The notes under the pieces: generated by a model | The model's input: only the letters and a program-made list of their open reading frames with translations | Databases searched by the model: none | Told to the model about the DNA's origin: nothing | Assembly: GCA_026545225.1 (NCBI GenBank) | Contig: CM048849.1 | Span: 55,881,836 to 55,945,835, forward strand | DNA: 64,000 bases | From: Cornus controversa | Lineage: Eukaryota > Streptophyta > Magnoliopsida > Cornales > Cornaceae | Direction of reading: 5' to 3' | Part shown: one piece after another, positions 55,794-64,000 of the stretch | Numbering within the stretch: position 1 is the first letter of the stretch | Layout of the letters: each line of letters starts with the position of its first letter | Position numbers and translations under genes: made by a program

Positions 55794-56456
55794 TTAAAAG
55801 TTTCATTTTGGCACAAGAGGTCATTCAAGTCCTGAAATTTTCAGTTCAAAAGTTGGAGGAACAAGTCCAGAAAATGTGAAAGCCTTCGGTGAAAATCTTG
55901 ATGATGTTTTTGACGTTGAATGACTTTTAATTTAAAATATAATTTTAAAATTTTGGATGAATAATTGAACAGAAATAAATACATGAGTCTATGAATAGAT
56001 GGTTAAATCTGACATAGTTGAATTATGAAAATAGTGCTTCCATTTTGATTTTTCTATTGAGATCTTTCAACTAACTTCAAGAATAAACTACCCCTTCTAA
56101 ATCTTGATTTAAAATTATTTATAATAGTGTTATTCTAAAATATTACTATTTATCACATATATATAGGTAATCCACTGCTCCAACAAATTGTGGAGATTGT
56201 TATTTTTAATAATAGAGATGTTGGTTTCACACGGATTGAACACGTAAATCCAGTATAGTCCACACAGTCGTCACTACGTGATTCATGTGGATCGCAACTT
56301 TGAAATAGAGTTTACACATAAATGCATGGACTCACTGTATATGAAGTAGTCAATACTCCAGACTACTTTGAAATGGGCGTTCGTAGATTGAATTGGCTAG
56401 CTCCTTATGAAGCAATCAAGAATCTACCTGCTCCCAACTTCTCTCTCTCTCTCTAA

Positions 56457-56492
<36 letters not shown>

Positions 56493-56671
56493 CTTGCTCT
56501 TTTCATAGTTGAGGCTATCGTTCTGTTTTTCTCCTAAACAGTTCTTATTTTCTTTAGTAATTAAAGTACCTCTAGCGAAGACTCGTTTGTCTCTGCGTAC
56601 CCTGGGATAAAAATTAAGATCACATGAGGGTATATATGCACTTACACATTGTAATCTGCTGCTTTTCTATT

Positions 56672-56719
<48 letters not shown>

Positions 56720-56767
56720 GTACAATGCACAACATGTATATATGATCCTCTATTTGTGGCTGTGCAG
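55794..56767. other. Region upstream of the HMA exons
   Basis: Should contain the first exon and promoter of the HMA-domain gene, which I could not identify. CT (about 56435-56454), TA/TG (56457-56492) and long TA (56675-56716) microsatellites are present. Confidence 0.4.
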
Positions 56768-59700
56768 CGAAAGGTAGTGATGGAAGTGCAGATGAAATGC
56801 CCCAAATGCCGGACTAAGGCACTCAAGATTGTGGCACAAGCAGATGGTTTGTATGCAAATCTATAATATACATATATCATTGTCATCATCTTTCCTTAAT
56901 TTTATAATCAGCAATGATAAGACATTCAAAAACTCATCCATGGTTGAATGGATTGAAGTGGGGCTCATGTAGGGGTGGCAATTCGTGTTCCCGTGTCGTG
57001 TTCGTGTCGTGTCGATGTATAAGTATTCTACAAAACAGCTCAACCCTAACCCGACCCATTTACTAATCGTGTCAGAGACCCTCAACACTAACCCAACCCA
57101 TTTATTAAACGTGTTATTCGTGTCGACCCGTATAACCCGTTTAATAAACATGTCTTATAATGGCACGACTTGTTTAATAACTTTTTTAATCCGTTTAACT
57201 TATATTATATGAGTTTATCCACCCCTAAAAACCTCTCTAAAGATCATATAAAAATAAATTACATATCAATACATAAATCCTAAAATCAAACTATATATAT
57301 TATAAATTTTGTATCTATATATATATCTTAAAAACATACTAAGGTGATTCAACAACTAGGAAGACATCATAACAATCTCATCCTTGTGTTTTATGGCTAC
57401 ATTAGTCCTGTAAATAAACAAATAGATTACAAACAATTGCAATATATATGACTATGTATATATATGTTTGTATCAAACCATAATATATGAATAACTCATG
57501 TCGTAATCGTGTTGTAATCGTGTCGTAATCGTGTCACGGGTTAGACAGCTTAAACCCAAACCCAACCCAATTTTTGCGTGTCGTGTTCGTGTCGACCCAT
57601 TTATTAAACGTGTCAGCTTACCTCAAACCCAAACCCGCTTAATTCGTGTCGTGTTCGAGTCGTGTTATCGTGTCGTGTCCAATTTTGCCACCCCTAGGCT
57701 CATGACTCCAATGTATTGGACGATGGAATAGATGCGGAAGTAATTTTTTTTTTGAAATAAGAATATTTTTGTAATTAATTCTATATGAATGGATTTTTTT
57801 TTTCTCATATATATGGGTCAAATTGCACTAAACCTCTAGTACTATAAAAAAGTTACAAAATACTCCGATTTATCAAAAGTTGCAAATTACCTTTTTTTCC
57901 ATATGAAAATTGAATTTTTTGGTCTTAAAGTCATCAGTTGTAACACACATGATACATTAATTGTTTTGACGAAAATACTCTTACACACGTTCATTTAATT
58001 CTTTACAATTGATTTTACAAATGAGAAGTCGAGGGTGTTTGTTGCAGTCATAGGGGTATTTTTGTAAAAACAATCAGTCAATGTGTCACGTGTGTTACAT
58101 CCAACCACTTAAACATCAAAAAATTCAATTTTCATATGTCGGAGGGAAGTTATTTGCAACTTTTGATAAATTGAGAGTATTTGTTGCCAAAAAAAAATAG
58201 TAAAGGGGTATTTTACAAAAATTTTAACAACACATGAGATTTAGTGCAACTTGGCCATATATATATATATATATAATAGGCAAAAGATCCAAAAACCCCT
58301 CGTGGTATTAAAAAGGTGCAATAGATGCCCCTATACTATATTTTGGACCATATCACACCTTTACTTTTGCAAAAGTGAGCAAAGTACCTCCACTATATCA
58401 CACCTTCACTTTTGCAAAAGTGAGCAAAGTACCTCCTTTTGCACATATTATTATTTTCTATGACCATTTTACCATTTTTATTATTATAAAAAAATAAAGA
58501 AAAATAGAGAGAAGAGAGATTTTTCTATATTAAGTTTTTTTTTTTACTTTAATAAAAAAAAGGAGTTCTTTTCTAGGGAAAAAAAAATTAAAAATGCACA
58601 ATTACATAATAAAAAATTTTGGATTTTTTCTTATTTTGGAAAATTTTCCATTAGAAAGAGAGGGTTTTTTTTTTATATTAAGTTTTTCTTTACCTTAATA
58701 AAAAAAAGAGGAGGTTTTTTTTGAGAAAAAAAACCTCTAGAAATAATTTTTGAAAAAACACTAAATATGCAGAATAATAAAAATTTTTGATTTTTTTTTG
58801 GAAATTATTTTATTTTCATAAATTATCTCTCTTTCTAATGGAAAAAGTTCCAGAAACAATTTTCGGAAAACAAAAAATAAATAAATAAATTATCTCTCTT
58901 TTTCAAAAATTCTCTATTTCATATTACTTCCAGAATTTTTTTCTAGGATAAAAACTCCTCTTTCTTTTTATTACGGTAAAAAAAAACTTAATATAAAAAA
59001 CCTCTTCTCTCTATTGTTCTTTATTTTTTATAATAATTATTTAAAAGGGTAAAATGGTCATAGAAAAGAAGAATATGTGTAAAATGGGATGCTTTGCTCA
59101 TTTTTGTAAATGTGAGAATGTGATATGGTCCAAAATATAACATAAGAGAGTTTATTGCACATTTTTAAAACCACAGGGTTTTAAGCCATTTTCCCTAATA
59201 ACTTAAAAAGCACGAACACTTTACCAAGAGTGCCGTATCCGTGTCGGACACTGGGACACTGTGTCGGATACTCGAACATGTGTCAGACACTTCGTAAAAG
59301 TGTCCTTATATTTTTCTTTTCTAGACACTTATGGGACACTTCTCGTACACTCGTATACATGTCAGACACTTTGTAACAATGATGTATATTCAAGTATTTC
59401 AAAAGAAATTTATATACGGCTGAGTTATAATTGACAATATAAATTAAATATATGTAGAGGACTAAATAAGTCGGTTCTTTAATCTATTTGTCTATTTTTG
59501 TTTATAAGTTTGTTTTGTTATTAATTGTTTGATGGTGCATTGAAGTATTTATGTAATGTAGTTTTTTTTTGTTAAATAATGAATATATATTAATATATTA
59601 TATTATTATTTTATAGTCATATCTTCGTTGTGTTCGTATCCTTTTTTTTAAAATTTTTTGTATCACCGTGTTCGTATCGTGTCGTATTTGTATTTTGTGT

Positions 59701-60995
59701 TTGTGTACATGCTTTTTAGCCTATGGCTTTAAGTTAGGAAGCACAAACACGGACACGGGTACAACACGATACGGACACGACGATACACAAAATTCTAAAA
59801 AAAAGGACACGAACACGACGATGATACGACTATAAAATAATAATATAATAAATTAATATATATTAATTACTTAACAAAAAAAAATTACATTACAGAAATA
59901 CTTCAATTCATTATCAAGCAATTAAGATTCAAATAAAATTATAAACAAAAATAGACAAATAAATTAAAATAGATTAAAGAAACAGATTTATTTAGTCCTC
60001 TACATATATTTAGCTTAGATTTTTAATCATAACTTAGTCGTATATAATTTTCTTCCGAAATACTTAAATATACGTCACTGATACAAAGTGTCAACACGCG
60101 TTCAATGAGTGTCAGAAGTCCAACACGTGTTCGAAAAGTGTCCAAAAATCTGACACAGTGTCTGAGTGTCCGATATAAATACGACACTCTCAGTCGCGTT
60201 CAATGAGTGTCCAAAGATTGTTCAAGAAATGTCCTAAAAAAAATGTTAGAAGTCCAACACATGTTCGAAAAGTGTTCAAAAATTTGACACGGTGTCTAAG
60301 TGTCCGATATAAATACGACATTCTCTGTGTGTTTATTTTCTAGGCTTTTAAGTGAGGTGTTTGCTTTGTTGTATCATAAAAGGGTCATCAGAGTCCTTAC
60401 CACGCCACCAGCGTAGATAGCCTTAATTAGTAAATTAGTGGTACTTGTTTGCACGGTGAAGCTGAACATACATATATATAGATATAGTGATGTGCAGGCC
60501 AATTGACGTTAGTCTTTTGGTCAATTATTTTTTCTTTTTGCATTTGTAACTAGTAATCTAACATTTACTACCTTAATTTTTACTTTGGAACAAAATTTTC
60601 CAATTTCACTTTAATTTCATGCAGAACATACTCTTAATACTTTTCATACCATATTATAAATTTAATTTAATTAATGAGCAATATATATTAGTCCGCCGTC
60701 CTTGAATTATATATTGCATGACACATGATCGAGGTTCATCTATAATACTAGATTGTCAATTCTTTAATTTACCACCTAACTCATATTTGATCTTAATTAA
60801 TTGCATTGAAAAAGATAATTATTAGCTAATTCGACTTAATTTTGGGTGCAGGTGTAGATTTCGTGGGGTTAGAAGGTGATGAGAAGGATAAAGTGGTGGT
60901 GATTGGAGTCGGAGTTGACGCCACCGTGTTGGCCAAGACATTGAGGAAGAAGGTTGGGCATACCAACATTATCAGTCTTGAAGAGGTCCAACCAA
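56768..60995 (+). CDS. Heavy-metal-associated (HMA) domain protein, two exons seen, ends unresolved
   Basis: Exon A 56768-56846 (acceptor TGTGCAG, donor ATG|GTTTGT) and exon B from 60852 (acceptor GGGTGCAG) join in frame across a 4005-bp intron. The joined product reads RKVVMEVQMKCPKCRTKA, AQADGVDFVGLEGDEKDKVV, GVGVDATVLAKTLRKKVGHT and IISLEEVQPS: one HMA fold with the metal-binding MxCxxC motif intact (MKCPKC). This is the arrangement of small plant HMA proteins (HPP/HIPP type), which bind transition metals or act as chaperones in the cytosol. The ATG-bearing exon upstream was not found, though V-V-M-E offers an internal ATG. Exon B probably ends at the donor CCAA|GTAATT (60995/60996); otherwise the frame runs on through a TA tract to 61078. 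No C-terminal CaaX exon was located, so isoprenylation cannot be judged. Confidence 0.75.
56970..57696. mobile_element. hAT MITE, 727 bp, perfect 8-bp TSD
   Basis: Perfect termini TAGGGGTGGCAA and TTGCCACCCCTA, flanked by an exact 8-bp duplication GGCTCATG (56962-56969 and 57697-57704). The sub-terminal regions are rich in CGTGTCGTGT and AACCCGACCC words in both orientations, including short tandem GTAATCGTGTC units at about 57509-57536. No coding capacity. It lies in the HMA intron. Confidence 0.92.
57815..58256. mobile_element. MITE, 442 bp, in the HMA intron
   Basis: The left end GGGTCAAATTGCACTAAACC and the reverse complement of the right end GGCCAAGTTGCACTAAATCT match. Inner words such as TCAAAAGTTGCAAATTACC / TTATTTGCAACTTTTGAT and AAAATTGAATTTTTTG / CAAAAAATTCAATTTT also pair, so the element is nearly a full inverted repeat. 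The flanks are both ATATATAT, so a target duplication cannot be separated from microsatellite DNA. Confidence 0.8.
58279..59195. mobile_element. Foldback-type TIR element, 0.92 kb, in the HMA intron
   Basis: The left end GGCAAAAGATCCAAAAACCC and the reverse complement of the right end GGGAAAATGGCTTAAAACCC match. The arms continue for more than 130 bp with TATATTTTGGACCATATCAC, AAGTGAGCAAAGTACC and GCACATATT and their inverses. The centre is built of poly-A/T runs that also pair, and CTCCACTATATCACACCTT shows a local duplication. No target duplication was fixed. Confidence 0.8.
59210..60345. mobile_element. Long inverted pair of a GTGTC-rich repeat in the HMA intron
   Basis: Left arm about 59210-59705 (GAGTGCCGTATCCGTGTCGG, GTGTCAGACACTT, then ATATATTAATATATTATATT and TTCGTATCGTGTCGTATTTG) is mirrored by right arm about 59738-60345 (CACAAACACGGACACGGGTA, ACACGATACGGACACGACGA, then AATTAATATATATTAATTAC and GACACAGTGTCTGAGTGTCC). 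The spacer is only about 30 bp. This is either one foldback element or two copies inserted head to head. A partial relative lies at 28310-28580. Confidence 0.75.
60346..60851. other. Remaining 3' part of the HMA intron
   Basis: Unique AT-rich sequence with short TA runs, ending in the acceptor at 60851. Nothing else recognised. Confidence 0.6.
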
Positions 60996-61078
60996 GTAAT
61001 TATTTAGAAGACCACACACACACACACATATATATATATATAAACAACATAATGTACGTACTTGTTATCAAACTATAA

Positions 61079-62178
61079 GCCAAGTACACTAATCTTGTCG
61101 GATATACATGGATCAGTACTTGTTAAGTTGTTATGGCAATGAATAGCAAAACACGAATCCAACTAAATCGTATTGTATAGTATATATATATATATATATA
61201 TATATAGTGAAGATATTCAGAGTACAAATTGATGTAATTATTTGAGCATCACAATGATTGAATGGTGCTGATTATTGAGAATAAGGTACAGAGCAACATA
61301 TGTCATCAATAAGTGAAAGAAAAGATCTACAATACACTAACCAATTAAGATATTGAATTAATTAAAGATTAATAGTTCTAAAGCCAATAGCTTAGAATTC
61401 CTTCATTCTTGTTTTGTTACTCTCTTTTGAAATCACAATCACAAAGCAAACCAAAATTGAAATTATATTAAAGCAATTGACAATCTATGCAAGTCTATGA
61501 AATATTATTAGTGCTATGCAAGCCTATTCCTAAAAACGGCGCAATTTGACATTCTAAAAATATTATGGAAAACTATAGAAATAACAAGTTAATTGCTAAA
61601 ATTAAATAGATACCAAAAATCAACTGAATTTGAGTCTGAATCAATCATTAACAAAAATTTCAAAAAATTCAGATAGCAGTAAAAAAACATGAAAATGAAG
61701 CTTTCAATGATAAAATTTGATTAAAATGCAACTTATGTCACAAGCAAAACTGATAAATATTAGCTGGTTTTGACCGAAAATGAGTCTCCGTGAGTCAAAA
61801 TGTTCAGGAGTCATTGAATTGCATGCAACAAAAAATGTGTTATCCCTCTATTTGAAAAAATTATTGAATATCACAAAAATTATGTGTATAACGAGAATTT
61901 CACCACTAGTAACTCTATTTCATATTATCTCCTAAAGTAGTATGAAATAGAGGTTTACTATAAATATGGATTTCTCTATTTGACCTTTTCACAATTAATT
62001 CAAATGCTCCATGTAACATCTGCGACCACTTACGTCACACAACATGGGACACTTCGTCTCTCTTTCCTCCACATATAATATATCTGTACAAATTAAAAAA
62101 GCAAGATTGAAGAATGATTGGCTGAGTTGGAACAATATTGTCCTTTAATAGCTTAATTAAAATCTGAAAATTAAGAAA
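61079..62178. other. Intergenic DNA, no gene seen
   Basis: AT-rich, with a TA microsatellite at about 61180-61206. I searched for a further HMA exon ending in a CaaX motif and found none that I could support. Confidence 0.45.
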
Positions 62179-62799
62179 GGGATAATATCTTTGACCTCCC
62201 CTGAGGTTTGTCGAAATAACACATACATCCCCTCTTGTTTGCATAATCCCACTTACCTCTTCCGTCAGTGACAGTCGTCCAAAAAACTAACAGTAGTGGG
62301 TGATTTTAATGTTATGCCCTTGTATTATATATATTATTATATATTAAATTATGTCCAAATGAGAAATGACTAAAGTACCCCTTATCATGTTATGAGCTTC
62401 GTAATCCACACTTAGTCAATTTTTGTGGCTCTCTGATACAATATACAAAAGGAGAGAGAAGTTAGAACGATATAGAGAGAGAGAACGATGTAGAGAGAGA
62501 AAGTTACGCAGAAGAAATTTTAAGGGAAAATAACAGAATCCTTTGGGGGTTTGATATCTTCGGTTCGATTCATATCCTAATCGGAGCAGAACTCAGTGAA
62601 GATTGCGATTTTGACTTAGTGTCTGCGAGGTATGTACAAAACCCAAAATTTTTTATATATTCGACTTGTTTTGTTTGCAGTTTCAGTTTAAGTTATCATA
62701 CTTGTTTGCATATTCAATTTAGGGTTTTCATATTGTTTGCATTTTTGTTCAGTTTAGGGTTTGTCACATTCTTCGCATTTTCACTCTTATGTGCTTTCA

Positions 62800-63410
62800 A
62801 TTAGGGTTTTGTATGTGTTTGCTTTCAATTAGGGCTTCCAATTTGGAAATTTTTCGTTTTTGCTTTCAATTAAGGCTTAGAATTTAGGAATTTTTTATTT
62901 CTGATTTAAATTAGGGCTTCGAATTAGGATTTTTCATTTCTACTTTCAATTAAGGCTTAAAATTTGAAAATTATTTGTTTCTGATTTAAATTAGGGCTTC
63001 CAATTTAGGGGTTTTTCATTTTTGCTTTCAATTAAGGCTTACAATTTGGGGATTTTTTGTTTCTGATTTAAATTAGGGCTTCCAATTAGGATTTTTTGTT
63101 TCTACTTTCAATTAAGGCTTAAAATTTAGAAATTTTTTGTTTCTGATTTAAATTAGGGCTTCCAATTAGGGTTTTTCGTTTCTGCTTTCAATTAAGGCTT
63201 AGAATTTGGGGTTTTTTTTTATTTTTGATTTAAATTAGGATTTCCAATTAGGATTTTTATGGTTCTGCTTTAAATTAGGATTTTCAATTTGGGATTTTTT
63301 GTTTCTGCTTTCATTTAAGGCTTAGAATTTGGGATTTTTTTGTTTCTGATTTAAATTAGGGCTTCCAATTAGAGCTTTTATGGTTTCGCTTTCAATAAGG
63401 GGTTTTATGT
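62800..63410. repeat. Minisatellite, two alternating half-units, period about 80 bp
   Basis: The half-units GATTTAAATTAGGGCTTCCA... and GCTTTCAATTAAGGCTTAGA... alternate about seven times, each followed by a TTTTT(C/G)TTTCT spacer. Copies differ by several substitutions. TTAGGGTTT words just upstream (62718-62765) look like interstitial telomere-type motifs but are not tandem. The array sits between the element's leader and the transposase-like frame, probably in an intron. Confidence 0.9.
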
Positions 63411-63439
63411 TTGTGATGTAAATTATTATTATTATACAT

Positions 63440-64000
63440 ATGATAATGTTGCTTTATTTATTTTATGTGGAGTCATTTTGTGTCTTTGTCAAAGTCATAG
63501 ATACATATCATGACTTGCATTTTCATCATTTGGATTCAGTTAGTACAATATGGAATGTGGATCCTGATATGTATTCTCATCTTGATTTGAGTGAGGATTG
63601 TTATAAAGCCCTTACTGATATATATGGCATTATTGGTTTGACACTAATAATACACTATGAATTACCTGATAATAAGCATAGGATGTTGGTCAGTAGTGAT
63701 GTTGAAAAACATGTTTAGCTTTCGTGTTTCTAGGAGAGACATAAACCTATTTGTTGAAGTAGAGACACCTGTTAGTGTTTATCTTGGTGAGAATAATGAA
63801 AAGAAATATGATCAATTTGAGAATGAATAGGAAAATGTTGAAGTTGATAATAACAATGAAGGGGTTTTTTTTTTTTATCAAACTCATAATGAACAAGAAC
63901 ATGTCACGGTTAATAATAACAGTGAGAGAGGATTATGTGTATGGGTTAGCTCTGAAGATGAAGATTGGAATGAAGGTAGTTCTCAATCTGAATCATCTAG
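63440..64000 (+). pseudogene. MULE transposase N-terminal region, decayed, partial
   Basis: The first frame (63440-63718) reads VIDTYHDLHFHHLDSV, DPDMYSHLDLSEDCYKALTD and DNKHRMLVSSDVE. A one-base shift near 63705-63712 restores ...MFSFRVSRRDINLFVEVETP in another frame. A TAG at about 63828 interrupts it again before an Asn/Glu-rich acidic spacer (EDEDWNEGSSQSESS) at the window edge. A weakly conserved N-terminal domain followed by an acidic Asn/Glu/Ser linker is usual in plant MULE transposases. The catalytic DDE domain would lie beyond the window. The call is by resemblance, not by a catalytic motif. Confidence 0.55.

Larger units (their letters stand above)
62179..64000 (+). mobile_element. 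Left part of a Mutator-like element, cut by the window edge
   Basis: GGGATAATATCTTTGACCTC, then CCCCTGAGG, CCCCTCTTG and CTTCCGTCAGTGACAG, is the kind of sequence that begins plant Mutator-like elements with terminal repeats of 100 bp or more. It is followed by an untranslated-like leader, an intron-like minisatellite and a transposase-type N-terminal region. The right end lies outside the window, so size and target duplication cannot be given. Confidence 0.65.

Noticed and set aside
62718..62765. Interstitial telomere repeat
   Set aside because: TTTAGGG words occur but are isolated, not tandem; they are part of the element's leader and minisatellite.

Overview
This is nuclear DNA of a flowering plant, almost certainly a eudicot. 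It is AT-rich, has long (TA)n microsatellites, split genes with GT-AG introns, a plant-only gene set (CBL calcium sensor, NPH3-type BTB protein, Pol IV/V subunit 4, plant HMA protein) and a dense load of small DNA transposons, an Au-type SINE and LTR debris. There is no bacterial, organellar or viral gene organisation and no operon.

Layout. 1-9.1 kb is transposon-rich intergenic DNA: a possible solo LTR near 4.5-5.1 kb, a GGN-rich MITE at 5.2-5.8 kb, and two Mutator-type elements at 6.14-7.02 and 7.32-8.71 kb, both with 9-bp target duplications. A small GC-richer reading frame at 9.19-9.44 kb has a broken relative at 3.7 kb. 10.2-11.4 kb (minus strand) carries a bZIP transcription-factor gene with an altered basic region. 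20.2-22.8 kb (plus) holds a complete five-exon NPH3/RPT2-like gene (601 aa), possibly with a leader exon 3.4 kb upstream. 23-31 kb is gene-poor, with several terminal-inverted-repeat elements and short tandem duplications. 32.7-40.3 kb (plus) is a complete eight-exon CBL2/CBL3-type calcium sensor (226 aa), whose introns hold a LINE fragment, two SINEs and a 22-G tract. 41.7-43.1 kb is a probable Mutator-like element. 43.2-46.5 kb is an LTR retrotransposon with gag only. 47.2-52.3 kb (plus) is a complete nine-exon gene for the shared fourth subunit of RNA polymerases IV and V (221 aa). 54.2-55.8 kb is a non-autonomous hAT element. 56.8-61.0 kb (plus) contains two exons of a heavy-metal-associated-domain protein separated by a 4.0-kb intron packed with at least four transposons. 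The window ends inside a decayed Mutator-like element whose transposase region starts near 63.4 kb.

The genes are independent plant loci, not a pathway cluster: light/auxin-linked BTB signalling (NPH3-like), calcium signalling at the vacuole (CBL), RNA-directed DNA methylation (NRPD4/NRPE4), transcription (bZIP) and metal binding (HMA). One thematic link is that the RNA-directed DNA methylation gene starts about 0.7 kb downstream of a dead LTR retrotransposon. I found no tRNA gene, rRNA gene or CRISPR array. Exon boundaries were placed by eye from reading-frame continuity, GT-AG signals and family knowledge. Transposon family calls rest on visible inverted repeats and target duplications, not on database matches.
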